Shown here: piece by piece, positions 12,801 through 24,510 of the stretch
Layout of the letters: each line of letters begins with the position of its first letter
Position numbering within the stretch: position 1 is the stretch's first letter
From: Castanea sativa
Taxonomy: Eukaryota > Streptophyta > Magnoliopsida > Fagales > Fagaceae
Assembly: GCF_040712315.1 (NCBI RefSeq)
Contig: NC_134015.1
Location: forward strand, 4,190,445 to 4,254,444
Length of the DNA stretch: 64,000 nucleotides
Reading direction: 5' to 3'
Notes under the pieces: generated by a model
What the model saw: only the letters and a program-made list of their open reading frames with translations
The model's database searches: none
Told to the model about the DNA's origin: nothing
Translations under genes and position numbers: made by a program

Positions 12801-12959
12801 ATTATGTGTTAGCAAGTGAAATAATTTTTCATCACACTCCTAGGTTTTTTTGTGATTGGTATAGTAATCCCAAATTATAATAAATATTCTAAATTAACTC
12901 TTACCAAAAAAATAAAAGAGCCTCTAAGCACGCATGTGAGCGCGTGCTCAGAAGCTAGT
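12677..12959. mobile_element. Hairpin MITE with ACTAG...CTAGT ends
   Basis: The left arm (ACTAGTTTCTGACCACGCAC ... TCCTAGGAGTGTGATGA) and right arm (TCATCACACTCCTAGG ... GCGCGTGCTCAGAAGCTAGT) are inverted over about 125 bases, leaving a short loop near 12805-12825. There is no coding content. Confidence 0.75.
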
Positions 12960-12981
12960 TTATTTATTTATTCATCTAAAC

Positions 12982-12984
<3 letters not shown>

Positions 12985-13045
<61 letters not shown>
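12985..13045. repeat. (ATT)n microsatellite
   Basis: About 20 ATT repeats directly after the hairpin MITE. The Ile or Asn runs seen in translation are artefacts. Confidence 0.95.
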
Positions 13046-13049
<4 letters not shown>

Positions 13050-14127
13050 GCATTGAGAGATGAGAAAATGTGAAAAATGAGTAGAAAATGTATTTTCCTT
13101 AACATTCTCAAGAATGCAACTTAATTCTAAACAGTGTTGTTTAAAACATTTTCTTAAACACAATCAAACACTTTTTAAATTTTAATTAAAAAAATCCATC
13201 AAAACAAATAAAACCTAAAACTTATTTTTATGAAATTCACCATCCACTGTTTACTTTTACTCTTTTTCACAACCGTTGATCTTTTTTTTTTTCTTATTAT
13301 TTTTTTTTTTTTTTGGATTTTGCAGTTGCGCGTGCTTTTCTTCACCACTCAACTTAGCTGCTCATGCAACTTCTAGTTTTTACAAATTTGGAATTGGGCC
13401 CGACGGCAGCAAGTTTATCCATCCACATTTTCTTTAAGGATTTTGCAAATGTGTGCTCTAAGGGCATACAATAATTAATCATTTTTTAAAAAAAAATTAT
13501 CGGGAATTGAAAAAATATTGACAATTTTTTTAATTCCCAATAAAATGTTTCCAAAAATAGATAGCTTAATATGGTGCACACATTAATTAGACCCTTTCTT
13601 TAAATTGGGCCTTATCAAATTTGAACTTGGGCCTGCTAAAATTTGACCATTCAAACCATCAAAATTAAATTGGTCATACCAAAATTAGGATATCCAAATC
13701 TAGGCATTTGTGAGATTAGTATTAATATTCACGCCCATAATCTTATAATTCAACTAGTTGGTAATACTTTTTGGTATTTCTATCGAAGACATCTAGAGTT
13801 TAAACATCATTCTCTAACTATATATATATATATAGTATTCATTGTGTAAAAAAAAAAAAATTGTTAAATTTAAACCCTCTCCCAAAAAGGAGAGAGAGTT
13901 AATTGTAGCTATCCACCATAAATTATAAGGATATTTACAATGTGATATATTTCAAAATTTTAAATTTACACTCTAACTCAAGAATAGTTTATGATAACAT
14001 TATATCCACCCACCATTTTTATTAGAGTTCAAATTAGTGATACCCATTGTAAATAATCTCCTTGTTTAGTGTATACATTGCAGCACCATCATAATCTAGT
14101 AAATAATCTCCTTGACATTGCAGCACC
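13046..14127. other. A/T-rich spacer
   Basis: No gene seen. Just before the element at 14133 there is a small internal repeat: AAATAATCTCCTTG and CATTGCAGCACCATCA each occur twice between 14050 and 14132. Confidence 0.5.
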
Positions 14128-14132
14128 ATCAC

Positions 14133-16759
14133 TGTCACGACCCAAACCTGTACTTCAGAATTTAGAGCATGACTGGCATGTTAATATCAAGTTTACCTCA
14201 ATACTAACACGAACCAACCTAAATAGAAGGTGCTTATCAAGAACTGTTTCCTGTACACCTGCTTATTTTCTTGCATAAAAGCCATAATATACAAAAATGT
14301 GAAAACCTTGAAAATTCATTTCATTTGAACTTTGCAAGATTGCCACTTGGCTGAAACTTCAGGTATTCGTGCAAATATTACATAGCTAAACGTTTAGCAA
14401 AAACTCTTATTTACAAACCTAACCCCAAAGACATACAACTGGGGTTCAAACCAAACTAAAGTTCAAAATTACATCTGTGCTCAAAGGATCAAGTACATCT
14501 TGATTCCTTTTATACAACAAAAGAGCTAAACTACTATACAACAAAAAACTATACAATCTAAATAAAAGAGAATCACAGAATCTTGCCACCTCTAATACTC
14601 TCGCTGCTTCTAGGAAGAACCTGTGCACTGAAATATAATAGGGTGAGCTGCGAAGCCCAGTAAGGTTTTTAAGCTCCATGGGCCTTTGATAAGAATGCAT
14701 GTAAATCAAATACTTTATGGATATGCCAGCTTTGATAAAATAGCCTTCATACTATTCATATTGTTCTTAAATTAACTTATGAACTTTCAAATGAAAATAC
14801 TTCATTTTCCTTTCATATAATAATAAAAGAACATGATAAGGAACTTAAACATAATTCAACATACTTTTCTTATCGTCATACTTTTCTTATAACTTTCAAA
14901 TAGCTTAATAGCTCTTTTATAATACATATTAGTTAGTCCAATTGTAAGTCTGTCACAACTTTGGGAGGCTTCCAGTACTTCGTGCCAAGCATCCAACATT
15001 CCCCACAATGCTAGGTAATTCCGGAATCATATCATAATACATACTTTCAACCATGGGGGTAGGTTGACATCCTCCACAAGTTGGCGATTACCAACAAGGG
15101 CGGGTACAGCAGAGCCAGTCCCACTTTTAATGGCCAAACAGAATCTCCATGGAAATACCAGTACTATAACCCCTATTGGCTGAGTTCAGATCATGACAAT
15201 GGAATAACTAAAAACTATTTAATAACAGTAGCATATCCAATTCTTTCTTTAAACATTATGTTCGTGATATGAGTAATAGCATCAATATGCTACAATTATC
15301 ATATATATAAGATTCAATAAGTCACGAACATAAATCTTTACTTGAATCATGCTTATATGTAATATCTCTAATTAAAAGGTTTTAATGCGTTATAGTTTTC
15401 CAAATAGTCCTTATGCTTATCAAACGCACATGTTATAAATCCCTTACCTGAAAACAGAAGACGCGAGAGATTTGTACCAGAGGAGCTCAAGTGTCCATGT
15501 TCTAGTTCTCGTCACCTAAATGAAAGACCAAAACTTATTACTAACAACTCTTTCTAAAAATAAACTTCTACCTCGAACACAACCTAACTCTCAACTTAGT
15601 AAAAAAAAACTTAATTCCCATCACATAGAGTTTCCCCTACAACAAGGTACAATCACCAAACTCATAACATACCAAAACACAGAGAAAACAAGCCATAAAA
15701 ATTCATATATGATCTAAACATACCAAAAGATAAGCACATTAAATTATAGCTCAAAACCTTTACCCTAACTTCAACATTAAATCTACAAAGTCATAGTTAT
15801 CCTACACTGTTTACTGATCATTCCAGTAGCAAATTCCCTATTTGTAAAATACGAATGGGCTGTCAAACACATCCAATTGTCATGAAATTTTACAGAACTA
15901 CTCCCCTGTATGTATAATATATACCGTATAAATTTCAAAGTCAAAGAATAAAACCATAATTTATTAAAAATCGTACAAGGCAACGTGCTCAAATCTGTCC
16001 TGATAGAAATTTATACAACTTAGAAATTAAACCATTATTTTTGTATTAGTCCAAATGCAGTGAGACCAGTTCCATAACAACAATATGTGTCTTAGAATAC
16101 ATAAAAACTACTCCTAGCATCCTAATTCACAGCAAATGATTTAATACAGAATTTTCTTGTAGTGAACATCAAATCTGTCACAGTGACAGCTTCAGTGCAA
16201 GTTGATACAAAATTCATCAACTAAATGCAAATAGTCTTCAATTCATTTGGGTATTTTTATACCAATACAATAAACATTAAAATGACTTATTAAGCATCCA
16301 ATAGACCATAACACCATCAAACTTTCAACTTACAAAAACAGAATCACAAGTTTAGCCCCTAAAATCATATTTGAGAACAAAGAAGGGAAAACAATTAAAC
16401 TATCAAAATACTCTAAAATCAAATAAGTTTTTAATTACTTACCCACCAATTTGAAGCTGAAAATTTAGTTTTAGGCTCTTAAATCCTTCTTTAGAGTGAG
16501 ATTTTGTTTCGGTGAGAGAGGGAGAGAGAGAGCTCTTGTCGTGTGAAAGCAAAGAGAAAAAGAAAAGAATGAGCAAAAGAAATGAAGCAAGAAGCTTCTG
16601 GTACAGCAAAAGAAAAGATGAGGAATTGACTTTGAGGGGGTGTACGTGTATAGCAAAGGAGAAAAAGATCAAGACCAACTTTTTTCCACTTTTTGGCATT
16701 TGCACTTTTCACCCCATATAAACTTATATTTCAAGAAATGCCCAATGACAATATAACTT

Positions 16760-16819
<60 letters not shown>

Positions 16820-16980
16820 TATCCTTATCTTTATAAAATTTCTTTTCTACAACATTAAAAGAGCATATGTCTTTTATAATATCACAATAGCAAAGTTTTA
16901 ATGCACTTAAAATAATTAAGGTAATAACAAACATATAAACTCATAAATTTAATTATGCAATTAGGTTGGGGGGTGTTACA
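14133..16980. mobile_element. Solo LTR or LTR-like non-autonomous element, 2.85 kb
   Basis: The ends TGTCACGACCC and GGGTGTTACA are the TG...CA short inverted ends typical of plant Ty3/gypsy LTRs. The element is flanked by the same 5 bases, ATCAC (14128-14132 and 16981-16985). No gag-pol coding, primer-binding site or second LTR is visible, so a solo LTR left by recombination is the simplest reading. 2.85 kb is long for an LTR but known for some gypsy lineages. The interior has a GA-rich stretch near 16510-16560 and a (TA)n at 16763-16810. Confidence 0.75.
16763..16810. repeat. (TA)n microsatellite inside the LTR-like element
   Basis: About 24 TA repeats followed by ACACACAC. Confidence 0.95.
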
Positions 16981-16985
16981 ATCAC

Positions 16986-17899
16986 CTAGTAAAAAAAATT
17001 AGGCAAAAACAAATAATAAGATGAATTGTAAGAATATGTAATATATAACATATTAATTAACCTGAATATATAGAGAAAAAAATAAATGTAACGAAAAGAA
17101 AAGGGAAAACCGAGAGTTTTAGAAGCATTTGCAATGGATTGAATAATTCTATACTTAACATTAATCAATTACTAAAGATAGAGTATATATACTTTCATAC
17201 AATGATAACCAATCTTGGTGCCTAAACTAACCATATTACAAACTATAAGAACCACTAAACAAATTGGCTTGATCAGTCCGTGTGTATTCACTGAATAGCC
17301 GTTGGTGGGTTTGTCAAATGTAGTGTCTGGACGTAACCTGTCTCTGACTGTGAGTCCCTTAGATGTGTGTGTATTTACCAAAATGCAATCATAACTCAAA
17401 AACACCCAAAAGTTTTTAGTTTTGCTAACTCATGACTCAAAAATCAGAAAATTGAGTAATGGAAACAAAACTTGAAAACACACCCAAACAGACTTTCTCT
17501 TCGTGGCTCCCACCATTTTTGAGTGATGAGTGATAAAAACAGAGTGATGGGTGATGGAAACATCAAAATCCAAACAGCCCCTTATATGTCTTATAAAAAA
17601 AGTGTGTTTTATGTGTATAATGGTATAACTAATTCTATTATTAGAAACTAAATGATATATATTCAACTTTTGAATCTAGTGTTACATGTCGTTTTGTATT
17701 TGTTTTCAATTTTAGTGGATTGATTTGAGTTTGTAGGTGTAATTGGCTTTACATGTAATATCATAACAATTTTTATGGTAATATAAACTGGAACAAATCT
17801 AAGACTAAGAATCGGGTTTGAGACTAGATCACTTTATTCTATTAAAAAATGATGATAAATTCTCTTGACTTAATAAAGGCAGACCATTCTATAGATTTA
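16986..17899. other. A/T-rich spacer with a MITE-like remnant
   Basis: No gene. About 17385-17583 alternates CTCAAAAA-type and GAGTGATGAGTGAT-type motifs and ends with AAACAGCCCCTTA, resembling common plant MITEs that end in GGGGCTGTTTGG. The partner arm is not clear, so the boundaries are open. Confidence 0.4.
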
Positions 17900-18500
17900 C
17901 AGGAATACATGGACCAAAATAAAAAAGACAAAAAACATACTCCATAAAAATATAGATACAAATATTAAATAATACAAGATAAAAAATAAAAAAAAGCAAT
18001 TGCCTTCATAGTTGTCTAGAATAGTAAAGAGATGGCAGGTGTAGAATTGAAGAGATGAAAAAAAGGAGGCTTCAGAAAGGTTAAGGGAAAAGACAAATCA
18101 GCAAGAGTTTTATTTTGCTAGTGCTTTATAGTACTAAAACTGCTCTTTGCTTTTAAGATCTGTAGCTCGGCCTCTGAATCCAAATATGGTGGTGGAGGGG
18201 AGGAAGAAGCAATCCTTATCCAGTTCAACTTTTGCAGCATTGCTCTAAGAACAATATTCACACAACTGTTTCTCTAGAACAATTCTCTGACCAATATTCG
18301 CTTTTGATTAAACAAAATAACCTATATATGTATGCATATACTTTTGCTAACTTTAGCTATAAAACAGTGAGAATATCAGAATAATACTAAACAGCTTTTA
18401 GTGTGACTGCTCTCCTCGACATTGGGTTATTATGAACTTTGTACTAAGGTTTTTTTTTCCCTACTTAAATCATCTTGAAATATAATGAATAACTGCTACT
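17900..18500 (+). repeat. Unit C, short relic of the peptide-gene unit
   Basis: Contains a truncated peptide gene (18156-18245). Its downstream DNA matches unit B: 18265-18310 resembles 8020-8060, and 18350-18440 (AAAACAGTGAGAATATCA, ACTGCTCTCCTCGACATTGG) resembles 8920-8995. Confidence 0.65.
18156..18245 (+). pseudogene. Truncated secreted-peptide precursor, unit C
   Basis: The frame reads RSVARPLNPNMVVEGRKKQS then LSSSTFAALL and a TAA at 18246-18248. It is closest to unit D, which shares VEGRKKQSLSSSTF. The start codon and most of the signal peptide are missing: GCTTTATAG is followed almost directly by the end of the leader. After the stop the sequence jumps to what corresponds to the unit B 3' untranslated region, so the core PSAP motif is deleted. 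Not functional. Confidence 0.8.
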
Positions 18501-18884
18501 GAAAATTGGACAGATTGTTGAAGTGACTTGAAGCCTTGAAGGAATAGTTTACAATTGACATAACTCATGAGACCAATTAATTTAATGTCTCCAAAGCCTC
18601 AAGGGCTATTCATCTCTTCAATCTCTTCTCACCCAAGATCCAACATGTCTAAATTCAATCTCAGCCTTCATTCAATTCCAATTAAACAAATTTGGGATTA
18701 AAATTGTTTTATAGCTATTACAGCACAATGTGTGTGTGTGTATATATTTGGCCTTTTCTTTTGAGAATTGAACAGATTGTGATTTTGAAATCAATTCTTA
18801 AATGCTATAAACTTTATTTGCTTTCAGCCCATTCACATGCATCATGCCATTGTGAGTTGCGACGTAGATGCCTAGCCCTAGGAG

Positions 18885-19103
18885 TTGGACCACGGATTAA
18901 GATCTGGTGCAATTCACCTACTTTTCCTCACAAAATTTTTTCACATTTTACTTTTTTAACTTTAACTTTTTACTTTTGTTAAATTTTTTTCTTAATCTTT
19001 TTAAATTAATAGTTAAGATTGAAAATTGCTTTTTGCAACTATCAATCTTAACCATTCATAATAATTACATCAGATGCAATTGATCTCAATCCTGGATCAC
19101 ATT
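18885..19103. mobile_element. Hairpin MITE-like element
   Basis: GGACCACGGATTAAGATCTG on the left and GATCTCAATCCTGGATCACA on the right are imperfect inverted arms around a T-rich centre. No coding content. The target-site duplication is not resolved. Confidence 0.5.
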
Positions 19104-19350
19104 TGATTATCAAAATTTGGAAACATAGGATATATGTACTTCAAGTCTGCAACTTATATAAAGTACCACAAATTCAAGCTGTTCTTAATCGTGATTTGTC
19201 GATTTTTTTTTTCTTGTTTTCTGTGAGTGGTGTATTATATCATATGCGTGACAGTTTGTGTGATAATATTTTCCCTTTTAAGTGCGTACGCGTACGTCAG
19301 GGAAAACAAATACTACTTAATTTGTTAGGTGTATTGTCTCTGGCTCTCTC

Positions 19351-19499
19351 CTAGATTGTTCTTTGAATAATCACGTTAAGACAAAAAAGGAAACATAATG
19401 AGTGAAAAATAGTGCTTGGATTGTCCGAGCTTTTGATCTCAGACATTGCTCGTCGCGTATTTGCTCTTTGTGCTTCACATAATTTGGGAAGAAATACAC
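19351..19499 (-). CDS. PAR1-family protein, last exon
   Basis: This is the 3' exon of the minus-strand gene whose main exon is 20997-21326. It begins after an acceptor reading TTGTTGTTGTCGATTTAG and encodes VFLPKLCEAQRANTRRAMSE and on to a TAG at 19351-19353. VFLPxLCEAQR is the conserved C-terminal block of PAR1 (photoassimilate-responsive) proteins. The joining codon GGT is split G/GT across the intron, so the frame is kept (AAGEG then VFLP). The tail is short and ends in a hydrophobic stretch (FHSLCFLFCLNVII), unlike the Ala/Pro-rich tail I expect in the family. Function is unknown; members are small secreted cysteine-rich proteins linked to sugar-responsive expression in tobacco. Confidence 0.8.
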
Positions 19500-19649
19500 C
19501 TAAATCGACAACAACAAAAAAGAAAAAGTTGAATGAGGACCTAAATATAGCAATATAAAATATCTCGTAACTTTTTTTTTCTAAAACCATTGAATTGACT
19601 TTCATTTTTGTACCATAAATCTAATTGGGGTCATAACTCATAAGTAAAC

Positions 19650-20628
19650 CAAAAATGCAAAACTGACCCTCTAATTTTCACCGTTTTTCATTTCAGTCCT
19701 CTAACGTTCATTTTTGTCAATTCAGTCCTCTAACTTTCAATTTTTTGTTAATTCAAGGCTCCGTTACTGTTCTGTCAATGCTGCCGTTACTGCTGCCAAA
19801 ACGACGCCGTTTTGGCATGTGGTTTTTTTTTTTTTTTTTAATTTGAAATTAAAAGAAAATTCTGGAAAAAAAAAATGAAGGGGAATGACGAGGTCACTGA
19901 ATCACAACGAGAAAAAAAAAAAAAGGATTCAAGGTTGTTCCCCCTCACTGAATAAAAAAAAAAAAAAAAGGATTCAAGAATCAAATCCCTAACTTTGAGA
20001 GAGAGAGAAAGAGTGAGCCGGTTTGAGAGAGAGAGAGAGATTGAGTTCCCCTTCCCCTGAAAATCAAATGATCTAACCCATGTACCCAAATCCCTAACCC
20101 AGCAACAACAAATGGCTTCGACAAGGTCTCCGAACCGTTCTTCCTCCGACATCGTCGACACGATGCCGTTTCTGAACAACAACACCACCTCGAGCAACTC
20201 CAGCGATGATTCTAACCCTAACATTAGCCCAAACAACCCCAACACCAGCCGCCGATTCGTGCAACGCCAGAGCCTTCGGCAGGCCGCGCAGTTCCTCCGC
20301 CAAGCCAGCAGCCGCCGCATGATGCGCGAGCCATCGATGATGACGTCGACCTTGAATCCCTTTTTTTTCGTTTTGATTCAGTTTCATGTTTTCTTTTCTT
20401 TCTTTTTTTCCAGAATTTTCTTTTAATTCCAAATAATTAAAAAAAAAAAAAAAAACACATGCCAAAATGGCGTCGTTTTGGCAGCAGTAACGACAGCATT
20501 GACAGAACAGTAACGGAGTCTTGAATTGACAAAAAATTAAAATTTAAAGAACTGAATTGATAAAAATGAAAGTTAGAGGACTGAAATGAAAAATTGTGAA
20601 AGTTAGAGGGTCAATTTTGCATTTTTGC
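19650..20628 (+). mobile_element. Pack-MULE carrying the 5' end of a RING E3 ligase gene
   Basis: Terminal inverted repeats of about 220 bases: CAAAAATGCAAAACTGACCC on the left, with reverse complement CAAAAATGCAAAATTGACCC from the right end. Both arms contain the Mutator-like unit CAAAACGACGCCGTTTTGGC. The interior (about 19873-20406) is GA-rich leader followed by a gene-like open frame at 20112. No transposase. The element lies within the 1497-bp intron of the minus-strand PAR1 gene. I could not define a clean target-site duplication. Confidence 0.85.
20112..20345 (+). pseudogene. Captured N-terminal exon of a RING-type E3 ubiquitin ligase
   Basis: The frame begins MASTRSPNRSSSDIVDTMPF, has an Asn/Ser-rich stretch, then QSLRQAAQFLRQASSRRMMR and EPSM. 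This N-terminus matches what I know of the membrane RING E3 ligases of the Arabidopsis At1g12760/At4g11680 type (VDTxPFL, then FLRQASSRRMMREPSM before the VRETAAEQLEER segment). The homology stops after EPSM, where the frame runs into the element's own sequence (FFFVLIQFHVFFSF). No transmembrane or RING domain is present, so it cannot work as a ligase. It has its own ATG and a GA-rich 5' leader (about 19998-20045), so expression as a short peptide is possible. Confidence 0.8.
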
Positions 20629-20996
20629 TATTAATATTATAGTAATCACAATTTTTCTTCTTAATAATTTATTAAAAAAGTTGTGAAATCTGTTAACCCG
20701 AGCATTCCTCAAACACAGAGGTAGCAATATGGCTTGCATGCACGAAGCTTGTAGAGTAAATAATTGGAATAAAAATTCTTTATTACATTCTAAGCGTTCC
20801 ACTTTATATATTACCAACTGTAATATGTCATTTTTTTTTCTTTTTCTTTTAAACTTTAGTTATTTTATAAGGAAAAAAATGGCACGGGCTATACTTACAA
20901 TATATATTGGTTGACTATAAAATGAATATACTCATGGTGAGAAGTATTTTTATTTAAATGGTTGGTCTTTTGATAATTTAAACGATATGTTTATAC

Positions 20997-21326
20997 CTTC
21001 ACCAGCAGCAAGATTGAAGTATAAGTAAATAATGTTGGGGCAGCTTCCATAGCACTGAGGTGAGTAAATTAACTTTTCTGTGAAACGAGGCTCAAGGAGA
21101 GAGTCAGATGAGATTCCAAGTGTTTTACGGTCAAGCCCACATCCTTTGATGCACTGGTCAGTCTCAATCAAGTCTTGTAGTTTGTCTGCCTCAATTTCTG
21201 ATGTAAGGCATGTGTATGCTTGCTCTCCTCTCCTTTTTACGTGCTTCTCAAGCACACAGCGTTTGCCGGAGGAGGACACTGCGAATGCGCATGTGTTCTC
21301 TTCTAGATTCTCACATGTTATAGCAC
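20997..21326 (-). CDS. PAR1-family protein, main exon
   Basis: Exon of 330 bases between an acceptor (TTGTTGGTGGTTGCAG) and a donor (GTATAAAC). It encodes ITCENLEENTCAF, SSSGKRCVLE, ETDQCIKGCGLDRK, GISSDSLLEPRFTEKL and PNIIYLYFNLAAGEG, all conserved blocks of the PAR1 domain (PF06521), and joins to 19351-19499. Together about 158 residues; the family is normally about 180-190 with a signal peptide from a short first exon. That first exon should lie above 21326 on the minus strand, but I find no ATG-headed signal-peptide exon ending in a donor within about 700 bases. Where relatives have KLCSPxC, this reads KLIYSPQC, so one expected cysteine seems missing. No internal stop. Either a functional gene with a distant first exon or a young 5'-truncated pseudogene. 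Confidence 0.85.
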
Positions 21327-22639
21327 CTGCAACCACCAACAAAAATAACTAGATGAATTGCTATGGTTTGTAAAATATATTTACAGACGTGAATTATCCG
21401 CGTTTGGTTTTTATTTACAGACGTGAATTATCCGTGGAGCATAGCAGATAAGATTTGTGAAAAGAAAGTTCTTGGAAACTATGGTTTTTCATTAGCTTCA
21501 TTGTTAAGAGTTAGACTTTTAATTTTAGTGTTTATTGGATCACAAAGACTCTGTTGGTTTCAGTAGCTTACCACAGCATTTCCAACTTTATTTTATCTTT
21601 GACAATTATTTTGCAGGGATGTTGTTTGTTGTTACTAATAATAAATAAATAAAATTCTCTTTTGGCTTAAGATTAATATAGGTATAAGATTATAAGATCT
21701 CCACTATTTATATATCAAAAAATATAATCTTCACTATAAAACATAAGTTCAAACAAAAATTATATATATATTTTGATAATCCCAAAGCAGTATATTGATT
21801 TTATTTAAATAAAATCACATCCAAAAGTTCGATCTAGAAGAAGAAAAAAAAGACAAAAAATGGTAAGTATAGTCCCTATCCATCCAAACTCGTCACATAA
21901 CCACATATGCTTTGTTAGATTTTCTTTAATGTCACTGAATCTCTCTTTTGAGAAATGAATAGAATTTGGCAGTCATTAGAAACAAAGAAGGAAGGTTGGC
22001 CAACTACTACAGTGAAGACATGTATAGCCAGTTGGTTGCTCTTTTACATAGAGGGAGTGGGGGTGGTAATTCTTAAGAGTAAATCTATGTATATTTTTAA
22101 ATTTGTTGAAGAGGTAAATTGTAGGATTGTAAATGAACAATTTTTTTTTATGAATACTTCGTGGTTGGTTTGAAAAAAAAAAGTTTCTTTTTGCCTGTTT
22201 GTTTAGCAAAGAAGCCACACTTAAGCATAGGTTTTGATTCAATTATTAAATGCGTCAAAGTCAAACATAATAATGTATTCATGAATAATTTCATGAACAC
22301 AATGGCTTGATTTAATTATATATAATACTATATTTTTATATATATACTTGTTTAAAAATATATTTATATAGACTTGAAATTTAATTGTATAAGCTTGTAA
22401 ATAAGTTTATATGATATAAAATTATTATTTGTAGTTTACTAATATTATAAATTGTCATTTTACAATATAAACCGTCATAGTATGGTTATCATTTGTAGTT
22501 TACTGATAATATTAACAAATTTATTATGACTTTCTTTTACGCTTATGGAGCTCCTGCATTCTAAATAATGTTGAATTGTAACTAATGTTGAATTGCTAAA
22601 AAAAAAAGAAAAAAAAAGAGTGAAAAGCTAGTGATATGT
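21327..22639. other. Region upstream of the PAR1 exon; no gene recognised
   Basis: Holds a near-exact direct repeat, TTTACAGACGTGAATTATCC, twice within 21375-21442, and A/T-rich DNA. The first exon and promoter of the PAR1 gene would be expected here but I cannot identify them. Confidence 0.5.
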
Positions 22640-22920
22640 GACAAGAACAAGATTGTATATAAGCTAGACAAGGAAGTCTATAGCCATACAGCCGTCATTT
22701 GGAAGCACTATCAAGAATTTATTAGTTATAAATTCTTTGAAACCAATAAATCTCTGGCTTTACTCAAAAGAAATCTTTCAAATCAATAAAAAAAAAATAG
22801 TGAGGAAGAATTTTGGGCTATTAAAACTAGAACGGAATAATGGATTATTTTAGGAGATATTAATACCAATTTCTTTCATGGTTTCTTTCACCCCTGGTAG
22901 AAAACTAAATAAGACCTGGC
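22640..22920 (+). pseudogene. LINE ORF2 fragment (endonuclease-RT linker)
   Basis: Broken frame encoding EEFWAIKTR, then TEWIILGDINTNFFHGF, which matches the W-x-x-x-GDxNTxFFH signature upstream of reverse transcriptase in plant LINEs. It is probably the 5' part of the same insertion as 23960-24510, split by later insertions. Confidence 0.7.
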
Positions 22921-23331
22921 GCTTAACATAGGATAATTTGTGTGGTGTTAATGCGTGGTTGTGACCATAATATGGTAAACTCTGACATACACAAAAATCC
23001 CACTTGATAGATGGTATTGCGTCATACGATAGTTTTCGTATAGAGAATTAATAACAAAATGGAACTTGGGTAAGGGTATGAATCTTATACTATGTATATT
23101 TATTTGTAACAGATATGTGTATTTCCAAAGAGCTATACACTTTCCTATAAATACCCTTTTACATTCAATTGGACACATACAATTTTCTCTCTATAGGCTC
23201 TGCTTGTATTTTACAATCACCATCCTAATAGAACTACCATCCACATTAAGGACCGACATGTGGTACTAGGTTTACATTTACCTTTAGATTAAAGATCTGG
23301 TGCATAATCACTTTGTCAACCTCTAAACTAA

Positions 23332-23906
23332 GGTTTTCAGACCCAGATCGGACCAGGAGGTCGGAGCATAAAAACCGAGAACCGGATGGAAATTCGGTTT
23401 TTTAAATATAAAGAACTGGGCATATGTGGCAATTCCGTGAATCCCTAAAACCGAGATTGAACCCTTGCGGTCTAACCCCTTAGCAATTTTTTTATTTTTT
23501 TTTATAATAAAAACAACTTAAAACAATTTTATTCTACTTAATAAAATTATCCATCTCTTACAAGGAATAAAACAAAATTATAATTAAAATCATTCAAAGA
23601 TATTTAAATTTACTTTAAAAATTAATCATAAATTTTAATGTTTTCGTGGTTATTATTTTATTTTATTAAATTTCTTATTTAATTATTAAATATATGCTTG
23701 AAAATCATTAAATTTCCATCACATATATAGATATATTAGTCAATTTTGCTAGTTTTATAAATTTAATATCTATATTTAAGTTTTAATTAATTATTAAATT
23801 AATTATGACGTCATCACAGTTCGACTCCGGTTTGACCTCGGTTCAACTTCAAAAACCTTGAACCTCTCCCTTTTGCGTTTTAATAAATGGTCTGGATCTG
23901 AAAACT
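23332..23906. mobile_element. Non-autonomous element with GGTTTTCAGACCC ends
   Basis: GGTTTTCAGACCCAGATCGG on the left is inverted relative to GGTCTGGATCTGAAAAC on the right. The subterminal regions are rich in CCGG/CGGTT motifs (GTTCGACTCCGG, GACCTCGGTTCAAC). It is related to the element at 40144-40983. Confidence 0.65.
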
Positions 23907-23959
23907 TTGCTCTAAACCACAGAATTAGAACATTGCCTCCTACACCCTCCCCGACCACT

Positions 23960-24510
23960 TTCTTCCATTCAAGCAGCCCTAACCAAAGCAGAAGTCAATA
24001 AAGCAATTATATTTTTTAAGCTTTACAAAGCCATGGACTTGATGGTTTCCACCCAATCTTCTTCCAAAAATTTTAGGACAATACAACCTTGTCCTAAAGG
24101 TCTTTAGCTAGAAAAAAGTCCCTAAGGAGCTGAATTCCATCCTTTTGTACCTCATCCCGAAAGTGGGTAGACCAGAAATAGTTAACCAATTCAGACCAGC
24201 CGAGTTATGCAACACCTTGTGCAAGACCATCACCAATTTTTTTGTGAATAGACTTAGACTGTACGTACCTTAGTGATTTGAGCCACCCCTTCAGGTGAGT
24301 TTCATCCTTGGTGAAAGGCCGTGACAAATTTGACCCTTTAAGAAATAATCCATTCCATAACTACTTTTTTTTTTTTTTTGGACAGAAGTGATAGAATTCC
24401 ATAACTACTTAAAAAGTAAACTTAGCAGCTAGGCCATCAAATTTGACCTAGAAATGGTTTATGATAAACTCAAATGGAGTTTCATCAGACAAACATTGAT
24501 GTTTTTCGAA
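23960..24510 (+). pseudogene. LINE reverse transcriptase fragment (+ strand)
   Basis: Broken frames encode KAMDLMGFHPIFFQ-like, LIPKVGRPEIVNQFRPAELC-like and NTLCKTITN-like blocks, and then AIKFDLEMVYDKLKWSFI near 24440-24490, the block with the first catalytic Asp of LINE reverse transcriptase. There are several stops and frameshifts, so it is inactive. Confidence 0.75.

Noticed and set aside
12852..13163. Poly-Ile and poly-Asn open frames
   Set aside because: They are produced by the (ATT)n repeat.
20094..20465. Minus-strand open frame across the E3-ligase fragment
   Set aside because: It is a shadow of the plus-strand captured exon, whose protein sequence is recognisable.
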